The notes beneath the pieces are model-generated. The model was not told where the DNA came from and made no database searches. It saw nothing but the letters and a program-made list of their open reading frames with translations. A stretch of DNA of 64,000 nt from Escarpia spicata (lineage: Eukaryota > Annelida > Polychaeta > Sabellida > Siboglinidae), in contig OZ023206.1 in the NCBI GenBank assembly GCA_963995525.1, positions 68,802,223-68,866,222 of the forward strand. The letters are read 5' to 3'. The position numbers and the translations under genes are program-made. Every line of letters starts with the position of its first letter. The first letter of the stretch is position 1. Below, piece by piece: positions 47,606-59,311 of the stretch.

Positions 47606-47825
47606 TGGTGCGAAGTCTTGTTTAATTTATCCCTACATGGAAAGTTGATGTTTTGCCACAACTTCTGAAAAGCTATTTCAAAGAAAGAAAACCAAATTCA
47701 GGAATATCACAAAATTACAAGTCCATTTAAGATATAAAACACTCAAATCTGTTTAAATCAGCCATAATTGCTTAACATAATTTGATCATTATCTGTTTAA
47801 ACTGAATATTTTGCCTCAAATATTA

Positions 47826-48307
47826 TGTATCCACTGAGTACATATATTGTACGGGATGTATATTATGTACACACTGTGTACGTACATTGTACGGGTGTGT
47901 GTGTATATTATATACACACTGTGTACGTACATTGTACGGGATGTATATTATGTACACACTGTGTACGTACATTGTACGGGGTGTATATTATGTACACACT
48001 GTGTACGTACATTGTACGGGTGTGTGTGTATATTATGTACACACTGTGTACGTACATTGTACGGGATGTATATTATGTACACACTGTGTACGTACATTGT
48101 ACGGGATGTATATTATGTACACACTGTGTACGTACATTGTATGGGTGTGTGTGTATATTATGTACACACTGTGTACGTACATTGTACGGGATGTATATTA
48201 TGTACACACTGTGTACGTACATTGTACGGGGTGTATATTATGTACACACTGTGTACGTACATTGTATGGGGTGTATATTATGTACACACTGTGTACGTAC
48301 ATTGTAT
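47826..48307. repeat. 40/44-bp minisatellite with palindromic core
   Basis: Units of tgtatattatgtacacactg plus tgtacgtacattgtacggga; a variant with extra GTGT. Each unit contains the perfect palindrome GTACACA-C-TGTGTAC, so every repeat can extrude a small hairpin. Confidence 0.92.
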
Positions 48308-49640
48308 ATTAAAAACAAAGATCACTACTCATAAACAGGTAAACTATGAAATTATATTTAAAACTATGGTTTATTTATAACTACACAAGTAATAAACCCA
48401 TTTAATTGTTTTTTAATGTAATCAAGAATGTTAATGACACATCCTAGATACCTCAAATCTACGGGTGTTTTGCAGAAATAATTACCCAAATTCGATACTG
48501 GAATATGTACATTTACCCCCTACCCTCTAGCTTGTGGGCTCCCACATACAAGGAGGTAGCTGTCCAATTAGTTATCCACCCCTAGGCTCATTAGTAACCA
48601 CCACTTTGCCTGTGGAGTGAAGGTAAACAGTAATGATACAAGTCTCCCTCTGTGGACAATCACATTCATCATCTTCACTTTACACAGCAGGGCAATAATG
48701 GACAACCTCCAGCTAATGATTCCTCCCAAGGGAAAACAGCCTTTGTTGCAATTGTCAACAACCCTGTCTAGACAGGAAAAGGGGTGCCAGACAGCCTTAT
48801 CAGTGACTATATGTCACTCAAATGTAATATATGTGGGGTGCTGTAATGGATGGTGGGGGGGTAGATCACCAGACAGTCAATTCAGAGAACCCTTTATTCG
48901 AATCCACCTGCAGATGTGGCCCTTGTTTTTTTGGTAGAAATCCGTATTTTTGACTTGAAATGCTGAGTAAACCCTTACAAATCTGTATACATATTTATTG
49001 ATTAATCGACTGATAGCATTCATATTCTGAATGAGTGGTGCTATTTATCAGGCTACAAAACCTATATTTAACAAAATCTGCCATGTTTTGTTGGAAATCT
49101 GCATGACATCAACACAATTGTTCTTCAGTCGCAACAGTTTGTCATTAAATGTTATACTTGTGTGAAAAACATCAAGAAAATGTGTAGTTTATAATGATTT
49201 TTCCATCTCAAACAAATTCACATTAAAATGGAACACGGCTGCTATTTCGAAACCTATGCGGGCAATTTGTTCACCCTATTGTGCCTGTCTTTAAGAAGAA
49301 ACATTGAAGTGCCTCTATCTGATGTTTATGTTTAAAACATCTGAGACTACAGCTACATTCTTCAAAAAATGAAAGTATTTTTTTTAAATTGTAATTTCTA
49401 CCCTAAATCTCTGGCATTGCCTCATTTTTATGATGCGGTTTGCAGTTTTACATTCTTGTTCATAATACAATGCTTAACGATTCCAGTTTGCTGGACCTTT
49501 TAGCTCAGATTCTACAGGATTTAGACATGATAGAAGTTTTATATTATTACTAATCTATATTCAAAAGGATCATCAACTGGGTCCAAGTAATGTTGGGATA
49601 CATCCAACATGATATGAATAAATACACGTATTAAAAACAC
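48308..49640. other. No recognised content
   Basis: AT-rich; no conserved coding sequence or repeat family recognised. Confidence 0.4.
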
Positions 49641-49689
49641 TCAACATGTATCAGCAAAATTCCTGTGATTTTAATTGATATGAACAACT

Positions 49690-51246
49690 ATGCATAAGTT
49701 CAAGGGGGCAGATTCAGACTATTTAGGACAGTTAGTTGTAACCTCGGAAATGGTAGCTAAGAAAATAAGGGCTATGAAGGATAATAAATCACCTGGAGTG
49801 GACGGGATTCCGCCCAAACTACTATTGGAAATTGTAGAACAAATTAGCGCACCGCTTGCAACAGTTTTCAATTTGTCATTAGAAGAGGGAGTGGTTCCTT
49901 TAGAATGGAAAGAGGCAAACATTATACCGTTATTTAAAAAAGGTTCGAGAAACAAGTCAGAGAACTATAGACCAGTGAGTTTAACATCAGTGATTTGCAA
50001 ATTATTAGAAAGACTAATTAAAGATCACATGGTGGATTTTCTTGTTAAACATAACTTGATAAACCCATCTCAACATGGGTTTTTAAAAGCGAGGTCATGC
50101 TTAACAAATATGTTATGTTTTTTGGAAGACATCACTAGGTGGGTAGATGAGGGATCACCAGTAGATATCATCTATTTAGATTTTCAAAAAGCTTTCGACA
50201 AAGTACCACATCAAAGATTACTCCTTAAGCTAAAGGCCCATGGCATAGGAAATGGTATAATAAACTGGATAGAAAAATGGCTGAATGACAGAAGACAACG
50301 TGTAGTAGTTGATGGGGAGGCTTCAAACTGGAAATCGGTATTGAGTGGGGTACCACAGGGATCAGTACTAGGACCTATATTATTCTTAATATATATCAAC
50401 GATTTGGACGATGATATAACAAGCAAGGTGTTAAAATTTGCAGATGATACAAAAGTGTTTAGAAGGATTAAAAGTGATGGAGACAGACAGCATTTACAAG
50501 ATGATCTTGATAGGTTGATCAAATGGTCTGAAAAGTGGCAAATGTTGTTCAATTTTGGGAAATGTAAATGCCTCCACACAGGTCATGGGAATGAAGAGGT
50601 AAAATATAAAATGGGGGGTACTGTTCTAAGTACTACTGTAAAAGAAAAGGACTTAGGGTTAACCATTAGTGCTGATATGAAGGTTTCAGAGCAGTGCGGA
50701 ATTGCAGCATCAAAGGGAAATCAAATCCTTGGATTAATTAGGCGAAATATAGCGTATAAGAAAAAAGAATTCATAGTACCGCTGTACAAAACAATAGTGA
50801 GGCCTCATTTAGAATATTGTATACAAGCATGGAGGCCATATCGCAAGAAGGACATAGATATGCTAGAAAGAGTACAGAGGAGAGCGACTAAAATGATACC
50901 AAATCTGAGGGATCTTAGTTACGAAATACGCCTAAAAGAATGTGGTTTAACAACACTAGAGACCAGGAGATTGAGAGGAGATCACATAGAAGTGTTTAAA
51001 ATATTGAATGGTTATGAAAATATTGATAGAAACATTTTTTTCTCAGTTAAGAAAGATAGAAGGACCAGAGGACATGAAGCTACATTAGTAAAGGAGCAGT
51101 GTAGATTAGATATAAGAAAGTTCTCATTCTCACAAAGGACTGTAAATGAATGGAACAGATTATCTCCTGATTGTGTTGGTGCTAGTAGCGTGAATATGTT
51201 TAAAAATAAAATCGACACACACCTTAAAAAGGCGGGATACATGTAG
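49690..51246 (+). CDS. Non-LTR retrotransposon reverse transcriptase (5'-truncated LINE, uninterrupted ORF)
   Basis: 518 codons. RT motifs in order: KSPGVDGIPPKLL (about residue 35), NYRPVSLTSV (about 97), motif A YLDFQKAFDKVPH (about 165), motif B SGVPQGSVLGPILFLIYIND (about 220), motif C FADDTKVF (about 250), then the post-RT segment LGLTIS, YKTIVRPHLEYCIQAWRPY and MLERVQRRATKMI. The catalytic Asp pair is intact. It resembles the CR1/L2/jockey group. The AP endonuclease is absent and a stop lies nine bases before the ATG, so the copy is 5' truncated; the ATG is merely the first in frame. Confidence 0.9.
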   Translation: MHKFKGADSDYLGQLVVTSEMVAKKIRAMKDNKSPGVDGIPPKLLLEIVEQISAPLATVFNLSLEEGVVPLEWKEANIIPLFKKGSRNKSENYRPVSLTSVICKLLERLIKDHMVDFLVKHNLINPSQHGFLKARSCLTNMLCFLEDITRWVDEGSPVDIIYLDFQKAFDKVPHQRLLLKLKAHGIGNGIINWIEKWLNDRRQRVVVDGEASNWKSVLSGVPQGSVLGPILFLIYINDLDDDITSKVLKFADDTKVFRRIKSDGDRQHLQDDLDRLIKWSEKWQMLFNFGKCKCLHTGHGNEEVKYKMGGTVLSTTVKEKDLGLTISADMKVSEQCGIAASKGNQILGLIRRNIAYKKKEFIVPLYKTIVRPHLEYCIQAWRPYRKKDIDMLERVQRRATKMIPNLRDLSYEIRLKECGLTTLETRRLRGDHIEVFKILNGYENIDRNIFFSVKKDRRTRGHEATLVKEQCRLDIRKFSFSQRTVNEWNRLSPDCVGASSVNMFKNKIDTHLKKAGYM

Positions 51247-51346
51247 ATAAAAAGTATTGGACTCTCGATAAGTCAAAAGGCTTCCTTGTCCAACTGCCAT
51301 CCAGAGTAATTTTCTGGTTGGCAATCTTGTTAAATCTTGTTAAATG
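49690..51346 (+). mobile_element. LINE element A (CR1/L2-like), 5' truncated
   Basis: RT ORF plus about 100 bp of 3' UTR ending ggttggcaatcttgttaaat and cttgttaaatgac, i.e. two copies of a 10-bp tail repeat TTGTTAAATC, typical of LINEs that end in short tandem repeats rather than poly(A). Left boundary is uncertain. Confidence 0.75.
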
Positions 51347-51349
51347 ACA

Positions 51350-53760
51350 ACATCCAAGTCAACCAATCAGATTGCATTATTGGTGACCCGATATCTGACT
51401 GATTCTTGCCTATAGGCTCTTCCTCATTGACAACAGGTGACTCGAGGACTTTGCTCGAGGACTATGCCTAAGGTTTGCACTCCGAGGGCTATGGGATAAA
51501 TGCTGCATCAATAAAAAAATTGCATATCAACTGTGTAATATTCCTTAACTTAACAAAGGATATATTCTTGTGATGAGCTGGTTAGCACGTAACATAATTC
51601 TGAGTTTGTATTTTCACATCTATCATGTCAAATGTAGCCACATGGTACTCATATGTTAAGCATCACATATCAGATCACAGGAAAATATAGTAAATTTACA
51701 CATACTTAATATACTTATATAATATAATACAATATAGGTTTATTTCAGATAATCAATCAGTATGTCCATATACAAAATGACTAAATTTATAGATAAAACA
51801 GTAAAGTATATTTGAAAATATACATCCAGATTCCGCAATTTTGACATACAATTGATTATTGATACTACATAATGCACGTGTAATTGTGATTTAAACAGTG
51901 TAATTGACTTGAACATTTAAAAGTGTACTTGCATGTGAAATGAAAATGTTTACGGAGCAGTAATTGATTTAATTTAATACAATTAAACATTGCTAGCTGT
52001 CACAACTGATAAGTTAAACAGTTTCTTAGAACTAATTTGGGTTTCTGTGCTGCAGTCTTTTTATATGAAATGTGATATGACAGCATTGTGACAAGACACA
52101 AGTGACACATGTCACATGGCAAGTCACATGACACCTGTCTCACACCATGCCAGATGTGACTGCATTAATTATTTCTCAAGCACTCCCAAATGTTTGGTGA
52201 ATGGCGAAAAGTATCAATAAGTGTTGACATAAATGACAACTCTTGTTGACATAGATGACAGAACTTGATGTGTCGGGTGGACAGGTAGAGAAGACACCTG
52301 CGATAGCATTCATTGACGTCTCAAACATACACATCAAGGTAATTAGTTCTCTCACTACTGGGATGACAGTCCTTGTTTACATTTTGGTTCACCTATATTT
52401 TGACTCAGGTGTATTTAGAAGTGATAAGTGGCTAATAAAACGATTGTGTGCAAAAAAACACATGAGTGCCCTCACATCCTATTGGCTGTTCCAAAAGTAC
52501 TTGGAATGAACGACACATGAGAGCAATTTTTAGGAAACAATTAGTTTTTTTACATTGAACCGATTAATTCAAAGTTTTAATTTATACATAAATAATTTCT
52601 TATGACTGTTGTAAATGTATAAAACTGCCTGGTGCATGAATTGTACAAAACTACTTTTAATTTGTACTTTTGGATAAATCACTAATAATAACTAACAAGT
52701 ACATGTGAGGCCGATAAAAATCTGATGCTTTTGACATGTTATAGATCATCTCAACATTTATTGTCCTAGTATAATCAGTCATTTTCAAAATATATTTTCC
52801 CATGTTCCCCACACTAAATATGCTCCTAAATTCGGTTTCAACCCTTATCAACAGTTGACATGGTAACCATCTCAAAATATTGATTAATTTTAGCGTTATA
52901 TTTGCCAGGTCATGCGAGTGTCATCTTCGTTGTCACACAAGATATTGTGACACATGGTAGGCATTATGGGATAAATTTGATACATAATTTTAACTTTTTA
53001 TTATATTTATAAAACAGAATCCTCAATAAATACACACACATATATATAAAACAAAGACCAGAGCCAGTATGAAAGACTCTCATCTGAGCTAAATATCTTC
53101 TACCTGAGATCTCCACAATATATCCACCTATCCTAATCAACGTCAAAGTATGTTAACTACACTCTACATAAACTCAAAATCCCTGCCATGCTCTGTATAA
53201 AAATATACAACAAATATACTTAGGCTTTTCCCATGCAGATAACTGTTTGACATCACTAACTAAACCCCCATGACCTTAAGGTCCAGGTGGAAACATGACT
53301 TTGAAATTCTGGTAATACCCCACATGCAGAAAAATGGTACAATACTCTGCTGAAAGCATAGGTGAAACATGCCCCTGAATTCTATTAAATACAGGTAGAA
53401 CAAACTGGATGAAAATCTCATTACTAATCAGATGGAGAGAACGATTTTCATCATACTTTCCCTCTTGTCTGATAAGCTTGCATAGCAATACAAACCTAAC
53501 ACAGGAGCCCCCTTGCTTCTCCTTTGTGGGAACCAAATGTAGACAAACACCACTTGGATATTCATGAACCAGTGGAACTTCAGATACATATATGCACAAC
53601 AGCTTCAAAGTATACAAAGGCTACAGAAGATACAAAGGAGAATATAAAAAAACTGATGATACAAATCATACACACAGACAACCAGAAGGATCACCTATCA
53701 GATGGCCAGATAGGCAGATACACAAAGTCACACATGGGCAGTTTGATGTTCTTAGCCAAA
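51350..53760. other. No recognised content
   Basis: AT-rich spacer. A short cgaggac/ctcgagg-rich patch lies near 51430. No exon recognised on either strand. Confidence 0.4.
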
Positions 53761-53761
53761 G

Positions 53762-53952
53762 TACAGTTGAACCCCAATATTAAGGTCACCCTTGGGACAG
53801 GGTCAAGCTGACCTGACTAGAGAGGTGGCTGTATTAGTGGGACTAATTTCCTTCACTTTATTGTTATGGAAATAATTGGTGTCTGTCCTAGAGTGACTTT
53901 AATTGTGACGTACTGAATTACTGAGGTGACCATAAAGCGAGAATCGACAGTA
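53762..53952 (+). mobile_element. MITE copy 4 (full length)
   Basis: 191 bp, starting tacagttgaaccccaata and ending gcgagaatcgacagta. The middle gtgggactaatttcctt matches the other copies. Confidence 0.68.
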
Positions 53953-53959
53953 CATATAA

Positions 53960-56900
53960 CCATCAAACTGCTAAAAACAAGTTAAACCTGTTTACCTGGA
54001 ACTAGTAGATACCACAGCATACCTTGGTAGGAAATTCAATCAATATTTGCACTTCCACCAAAAAGCAACACCTGCAAATTGCTGTGCAAACCATTGCAAG
54101 AATCGACAAATTAATCCTGTCTGTCTTTTGCTGGATGGCAAGTAGCCCTTCATCCATTAAGCCAAGTACGCACATATAGCCCATAGCATTCCACAGTCTG
54201 TTTCAATGGATGCCACCTTTAAAATGCATGCTTTTGTCAGTGACCTACCAGGTCTGCCCATACAGGTGTTTAAGGCAGTTCTGTGGCCACATTTTGTACA
54301 AGACAAAACAATATGAGGAGAGCTGCAGCATTGAGTTGCAACTAGACACTCAATCAATAGAATGTCGTTTCAAATCCTCTCGCTGGCATTTCAAAAAGCT
54401 AAAGCAATTTCAACAGTGGTGGACATATTCTGTGAATGAAGTACATGTGCAATAATTGCAGTGCTGCTGAATATTTCCCAGATACATTGATATGGAGTTC
54501 GACTAAACAAGTCTGCCTGGGAGTGAACTGTGAAGGGCCTTGATCAATCCTAAGGACTGAATACCTCACCACATAAGAGCATATTTTATTTAAAATTCTG
54601 CCAATAATTACAATAATGTCACTTGAACATGTTTAGAATGCAAAATAAACATGTCTTTTTATTTAATGTTTCCAATGTGGTAATAAAAACACATCTATAT
54701 GTAAACACATTTTATAAATAATCTATAACTTCAATTTGCAGCAGAGAGCAAGTTCTCATTGGCACATGAATAATTCTGTGGAGATTATCAAACAGACAAA
54801 GAAATGAACACAAAACCCTACGTGCATTGCATGCTGATTTATAAAGCATTGGTGAAAATTTGGTTTTGTTTCAATACATTTTATGTTTCTTTACACTGCT
54901 AGTTCAGTACCCGTAGACACTGCTCAATCGTGTAGTAGAAACGGCACTACAAAGGCCAAGGTAGGGCAATCACTCCACATGGCTGGTTCAAAGTTGCCAT
55001 CAATGCTACAGTTTGTGGTAAACCACAAATATTTTAATTACTGCAGCTGGCTGTCCAGGTGTTAATAAAAAATGTATTCATATAACTATAGTCAAGAGCA
55101 GGTGAATGTTTGACTACTACCCCAGTACAGCCACCTGTATTTCCAGATGCTTCTCACCATAGCTCATCTACAACACTAGGAATGACCTGTAATAATGCCT
55201 TTTTAAAGAAATTCTCCATGGGAATTAAGGGTTTGTGCAGTACTTTGCATATGACAACTGTTTGCAGTGCTGTGCGTGATTCTACGATTGCTCAACCTCA
55301 CGTAAACCGTCCCCTAGTGATTACTGGAGGGTTTAGCTTGAAAAATCTTAGTAAACATAAATAATTGTTCTGAACTACCTATCAATCAGTTATGTAATTG
55401 TCATCATGTGTCCGACATAAAAACTCTGTGACGTTGTCTGCTGCATGTCTGTATACAGTCTGTATATGGCACCATCCCACACATAAAATTCAACTAAGGA
55501 TTTCTTTGCTTGGTTACTGACATAATCATCAAGACAGTCATCTAGAGCTACTTACAAACTACAAAGTTCCCTCTCAGAGGATGGTTATCTCACTGGTTCC
55601 ACAAACCAGGCAACTCATGAGAATGTTACAATATTGACTGCTCTTTTTATGCCACCCAGAAAGTTGAAGCACATTCTACTGGTTGTTTATAGCGGACAAT
55701 TTAAAGTAAACACACTAAACAACCCCACACAAGGGGTCAACGTGTAACCTGTCTTGGGCTAATAACCCCCATTGGCTACACCCACATTGCAGTCTAAACT
55801 CATTACCCGCACTGGTGAGTGAGAGATCAAGACTCTGAAATACCCAATTGAAAATGTCCGCCTGGGGTGTAAGAAGAGTGATTCTACAGAGTCAGGAGAA
55901 GTGACCACAGCAGTGGACGTCACGCGTGGGAACTCTGCCAACTATGTCTGTGCTCATGGGAATAATTACTCAAACAATTGAGACTGGATCAATACAAATG
56001 TTTATGGTGGCATAGTTAAAATTTCAATGAAATTACTAGATTAGATTCCTTTAAAGTTGTACGAATACTTCCTTGTGTGGGTATGACAAGGAGTGGCTGG
56101 GATAATAGTAGATGGGTATTTAGGGTGCATGTGTGTGGATTATAAGATTGCTACTAGGCAAATTGGCAGAGGCTGCAGATTATCATGGGTGATTAACTTG
56201 TAAAATCAATCAATCATTAATTGCAAGTCCATATGTCAACATTACTTTTTACTTTCTGTGGAAATGAAAGACTACAATCAAACTTTGCTGCATCATTTAT
56301 TTTTATACTAAACTTACATTTAAAGTTGAACAAAACAATTTGTGGTGAATATACATGCGTTCACAAACATGCACCCATCTACAAATACTTCACACACACA
56401 AACTGTATACATTTTTATAAAATTGATTTACTTCATTTTTTATTTGTTTCAAATAAATACTTGTACAATATATGTCCAACCAAGAAACATTGAAGACTTT
56501 AATCAACTCTTAATCAAACAACAGACGCATCTTTTTCCCTTTCCTAACAGAATTCAAAGGGTACAGTTATCCCAATACTTTGGTTACACATAAGAACCAC
56601 CTTACTTTGGGCATTGATACCAAACCTGGCCTGATAAAAACTACAGAAACAAAAAAAAAACAGAAACAAGATGGCAGATTAGTTCACTGTGATATGAACA
56701 GCCATTTGTTGTAATTACAGTTCAGCCTCAACTCTTAGAAAACAAGAGGAGGCAACATGGAACTGGAGACAAGGAGCAAACAAGGCTGACAGAGACACTG
56801 CCATTATGTGCTATGAATCAGCAGCTAAATACAGGGTTGACTTCTTGAAAAAAGTATTGTTATGACAAGAAGAAGAAAGGGCTGGAATACCCAGGTGAGA

Positions 56901-59110
56901 TCAGATATGTTACAATAAAGATAACAAGTGTTCAACAGTTTGAGCAATTGATTTTCCGTTGGCAACTGCAAGACTTTTCAACATCAAGTGCCAGCGATTT
57001 GTTTAACAAATGCCATGTAAGAGTTCTTGCCAGAAAGTCGTGTACAACATGCAAAGATACACTCCGTAACTCCACAAATGGTTCTTACAGGCAACAACGA
57101 TGAATGATGAATCACAATTGTGATCTGCATTTGTATAACGCATGTAGAAAAAATACCTGCCTCTGCATTGGCAGAAGCAACCGAGATGGGAAGATTAGGT
57201 GGTAATCTCACAGGTGATGGCTAATTTTAAACACCACATCTGATACATTTGTCACTTCCTTACACATTGGTCAGGAAATCAGATATTCCCATGGGTGTTC
57301 TGGGCTTGCCACAATGGGGCACGCAATACCCCCAGGATAGACTGTATACACAGCCAACTAAATAAGTGGTAGGTACATCCACTGTGACACATTGCCTGTC
57401 AAAGTAATGGCCTGGTCCCCACATAAAGCACCAGCAGTGTCATCCATTATGTCACTTCTTGAAGAGACAAATCTCTCGTGTTGTCTTCAAAGGTGCAAGA
57501 TAAAGGCAAAGTCTCATACTGCACAGTATCGAGCACTTCACACATTACTCATAGTTCCAACACCAACCTGACGTCTCTAGGAAGTATTCAGCCACAATGT
57601 AATTACTCATAAAAGTTTATTTTTCATCATTCCCCTTTTCCTTTGAGGGTTCATGTGAGCGCCTGTCTTGTGGTGTGTTCTCTTGGCTTCCTCACACTTT
57701 GGCTTTTCCAGCATAATTTCCTTCTAAGTTAATGTTTAATTGGTTCATGATTTCTTCTTTCATATGACACATCATTACTGATTGTTTCTGGCCACCATAT
57801 TCTTATGTTTATCATTAGACTCTTGTTTAAATGAAACTTATTTTCCTTCCTTTCAACAAAAGGCAAATTGATATTGCAGCTTATAAACCGCCACAATAAG
57901 AGAAACATTCAAACTATGTGCTGAAAATTAAAAACTTACATAATTGATAAAGTGACACACACTTCCTGTATACAAAGCTGTGCACGTGTTTCTATACCTC
58001 GGGGCCATGTGATTGTGTGGGAACACGACTGTATGACACCATATAACACAACTTGTGTCAGAGAACAAGCCATCGTGTGTGCTACATGTTGTTTCAAATG
58101 AATGTGGGGAAATTTGTCATTATTTTTCTGCCAACAGTTACAGTACATCGCTATTGACGACTGGTTGATATTAACCAATAAAGACCCAGTTTAAAATAAT
58201 GTACATGGAAGTGGTAGTGTGGGTTAACTTCAAAAAATCAAATAATATTATTAGCAGGTATTGATTAAATGAACCAATGGGTTATTTTTACTATTATCTG
58301 TATTAAGTCATGTTTTAACTTAAACATCACAGTTGTACTTCATACTTGAAAAACAAGCTTGATATTCATAAAATAATACAATTGAATTACGTTAAAAGTT
58401 ATTTATGAAATCATATTTTGTGATAGTAAAGACATTACAATAAACATTGTATATATATTGCAATAAAATTAACATTATCTTTGAAAATTATGGCTTATAT
58501 ACTACAACTAGTCAGATTTTATACCTTTAAAAACCATGCCCCATTTGCTGAAAGTTAACCTTCAATCTAAAAACACCTTGATCATGAAAGGAAAATGTCT
58601 GTCAAGTATCATATTCTCAACACAAAATAAATGACGTGAGACATGCTTTACTGGATATGCACAGAGATGAGTAGATACCTGACTACCAATAGAGTCCTCA
58701 TTAGCTTGAGGGATGACATGAAACCAAGACCACATCCACTTTATGTCCCATTGTCAGCTGATAGAATGGACCAGAGCTTACTAAGAACCCATCTGAACTA
58801 ACTTCAGAACAAGAGCCATTCACCCCGGCGTCTAAGTACGTTGCCTGCGGATTAGTTTTCAAGGGTGTCCAACAAGTTGTGACAGTTGGCGGACCTGATA
58901 ATGACTTGGGTCTTCTGAGAACATATATACACTCTCCATGGGTGAGGTGATCACAAAGATATCAAAGGATTATACACTGGGCTCTCATTGGGACTTTTTC
59001 AAATTGTTCCGTGTATTCAATATTCCTTACACATCCAAAATTTCAACTGAAGAAATATTTTGTTCTTTGCTATTTTGTTTACTCCGCATTGCTTTAATTC
59101 ATTCAGCTAT
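53960..59110. other. Mostly unannotated spacer
   Basis: Apart from a SINE fragment at 54.45 kb and a possible second scrap near 57575 (ctaggaagtattcagccac), nothing was recognised. ORFs here are shorter than 100 codons and lack domain motifs. Confidence 0.4.
54452..54580 (+). mobile_element. SINE 3' fragment, copy 3
   Basis: Contains gctgctgaatatttcccaga, gtctgcctgggagtgaactg and taaggactgaatacctcacc; matches the 3' half of the family. The tRNA head is absent. Confidence 0.65.
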
Positions 59111-59117
59111 GTATATG

Positions 59118-59308
59118 TGAGCACCTAGCTATTGACGGGGCTGGATATATGTGAAAGAACAGTCTTCACCCAGTAAGTGCAGCATGGCTGAATGCTTCCC
59201 AGAATCACATAGTCAAGATGGTGTTGGACTGAACAGGTCTGGCAGGGGTGAAGTGTGAAGTTCTGTGCAGTTCTAAGGACTTGACATCAAACTACATATA
59301 AGAACACA
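59118..59308 (+). mobile_element. SINE 3' fragment, copy 4
   Basis: From gagcacctagctattgac through ggctgaatgcttcccagaat to ggacttgacatcaaactaca and tataagaaca. Lies directly upstream of the LINE ORF at 59.3 kb. Confidence 0.68.
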
Positions 59309-59311
59309 TAA

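Noticed and set aside
47825..48380. ORFs of 141-177 codons
   Set aside because: Three frames of the 40/44-bp array; no coding signature.
52255..52509. Possible exon (84-codon + strand ORF)
   Set aside because: No recognisable motif, atypical composition and no matching splice partners.
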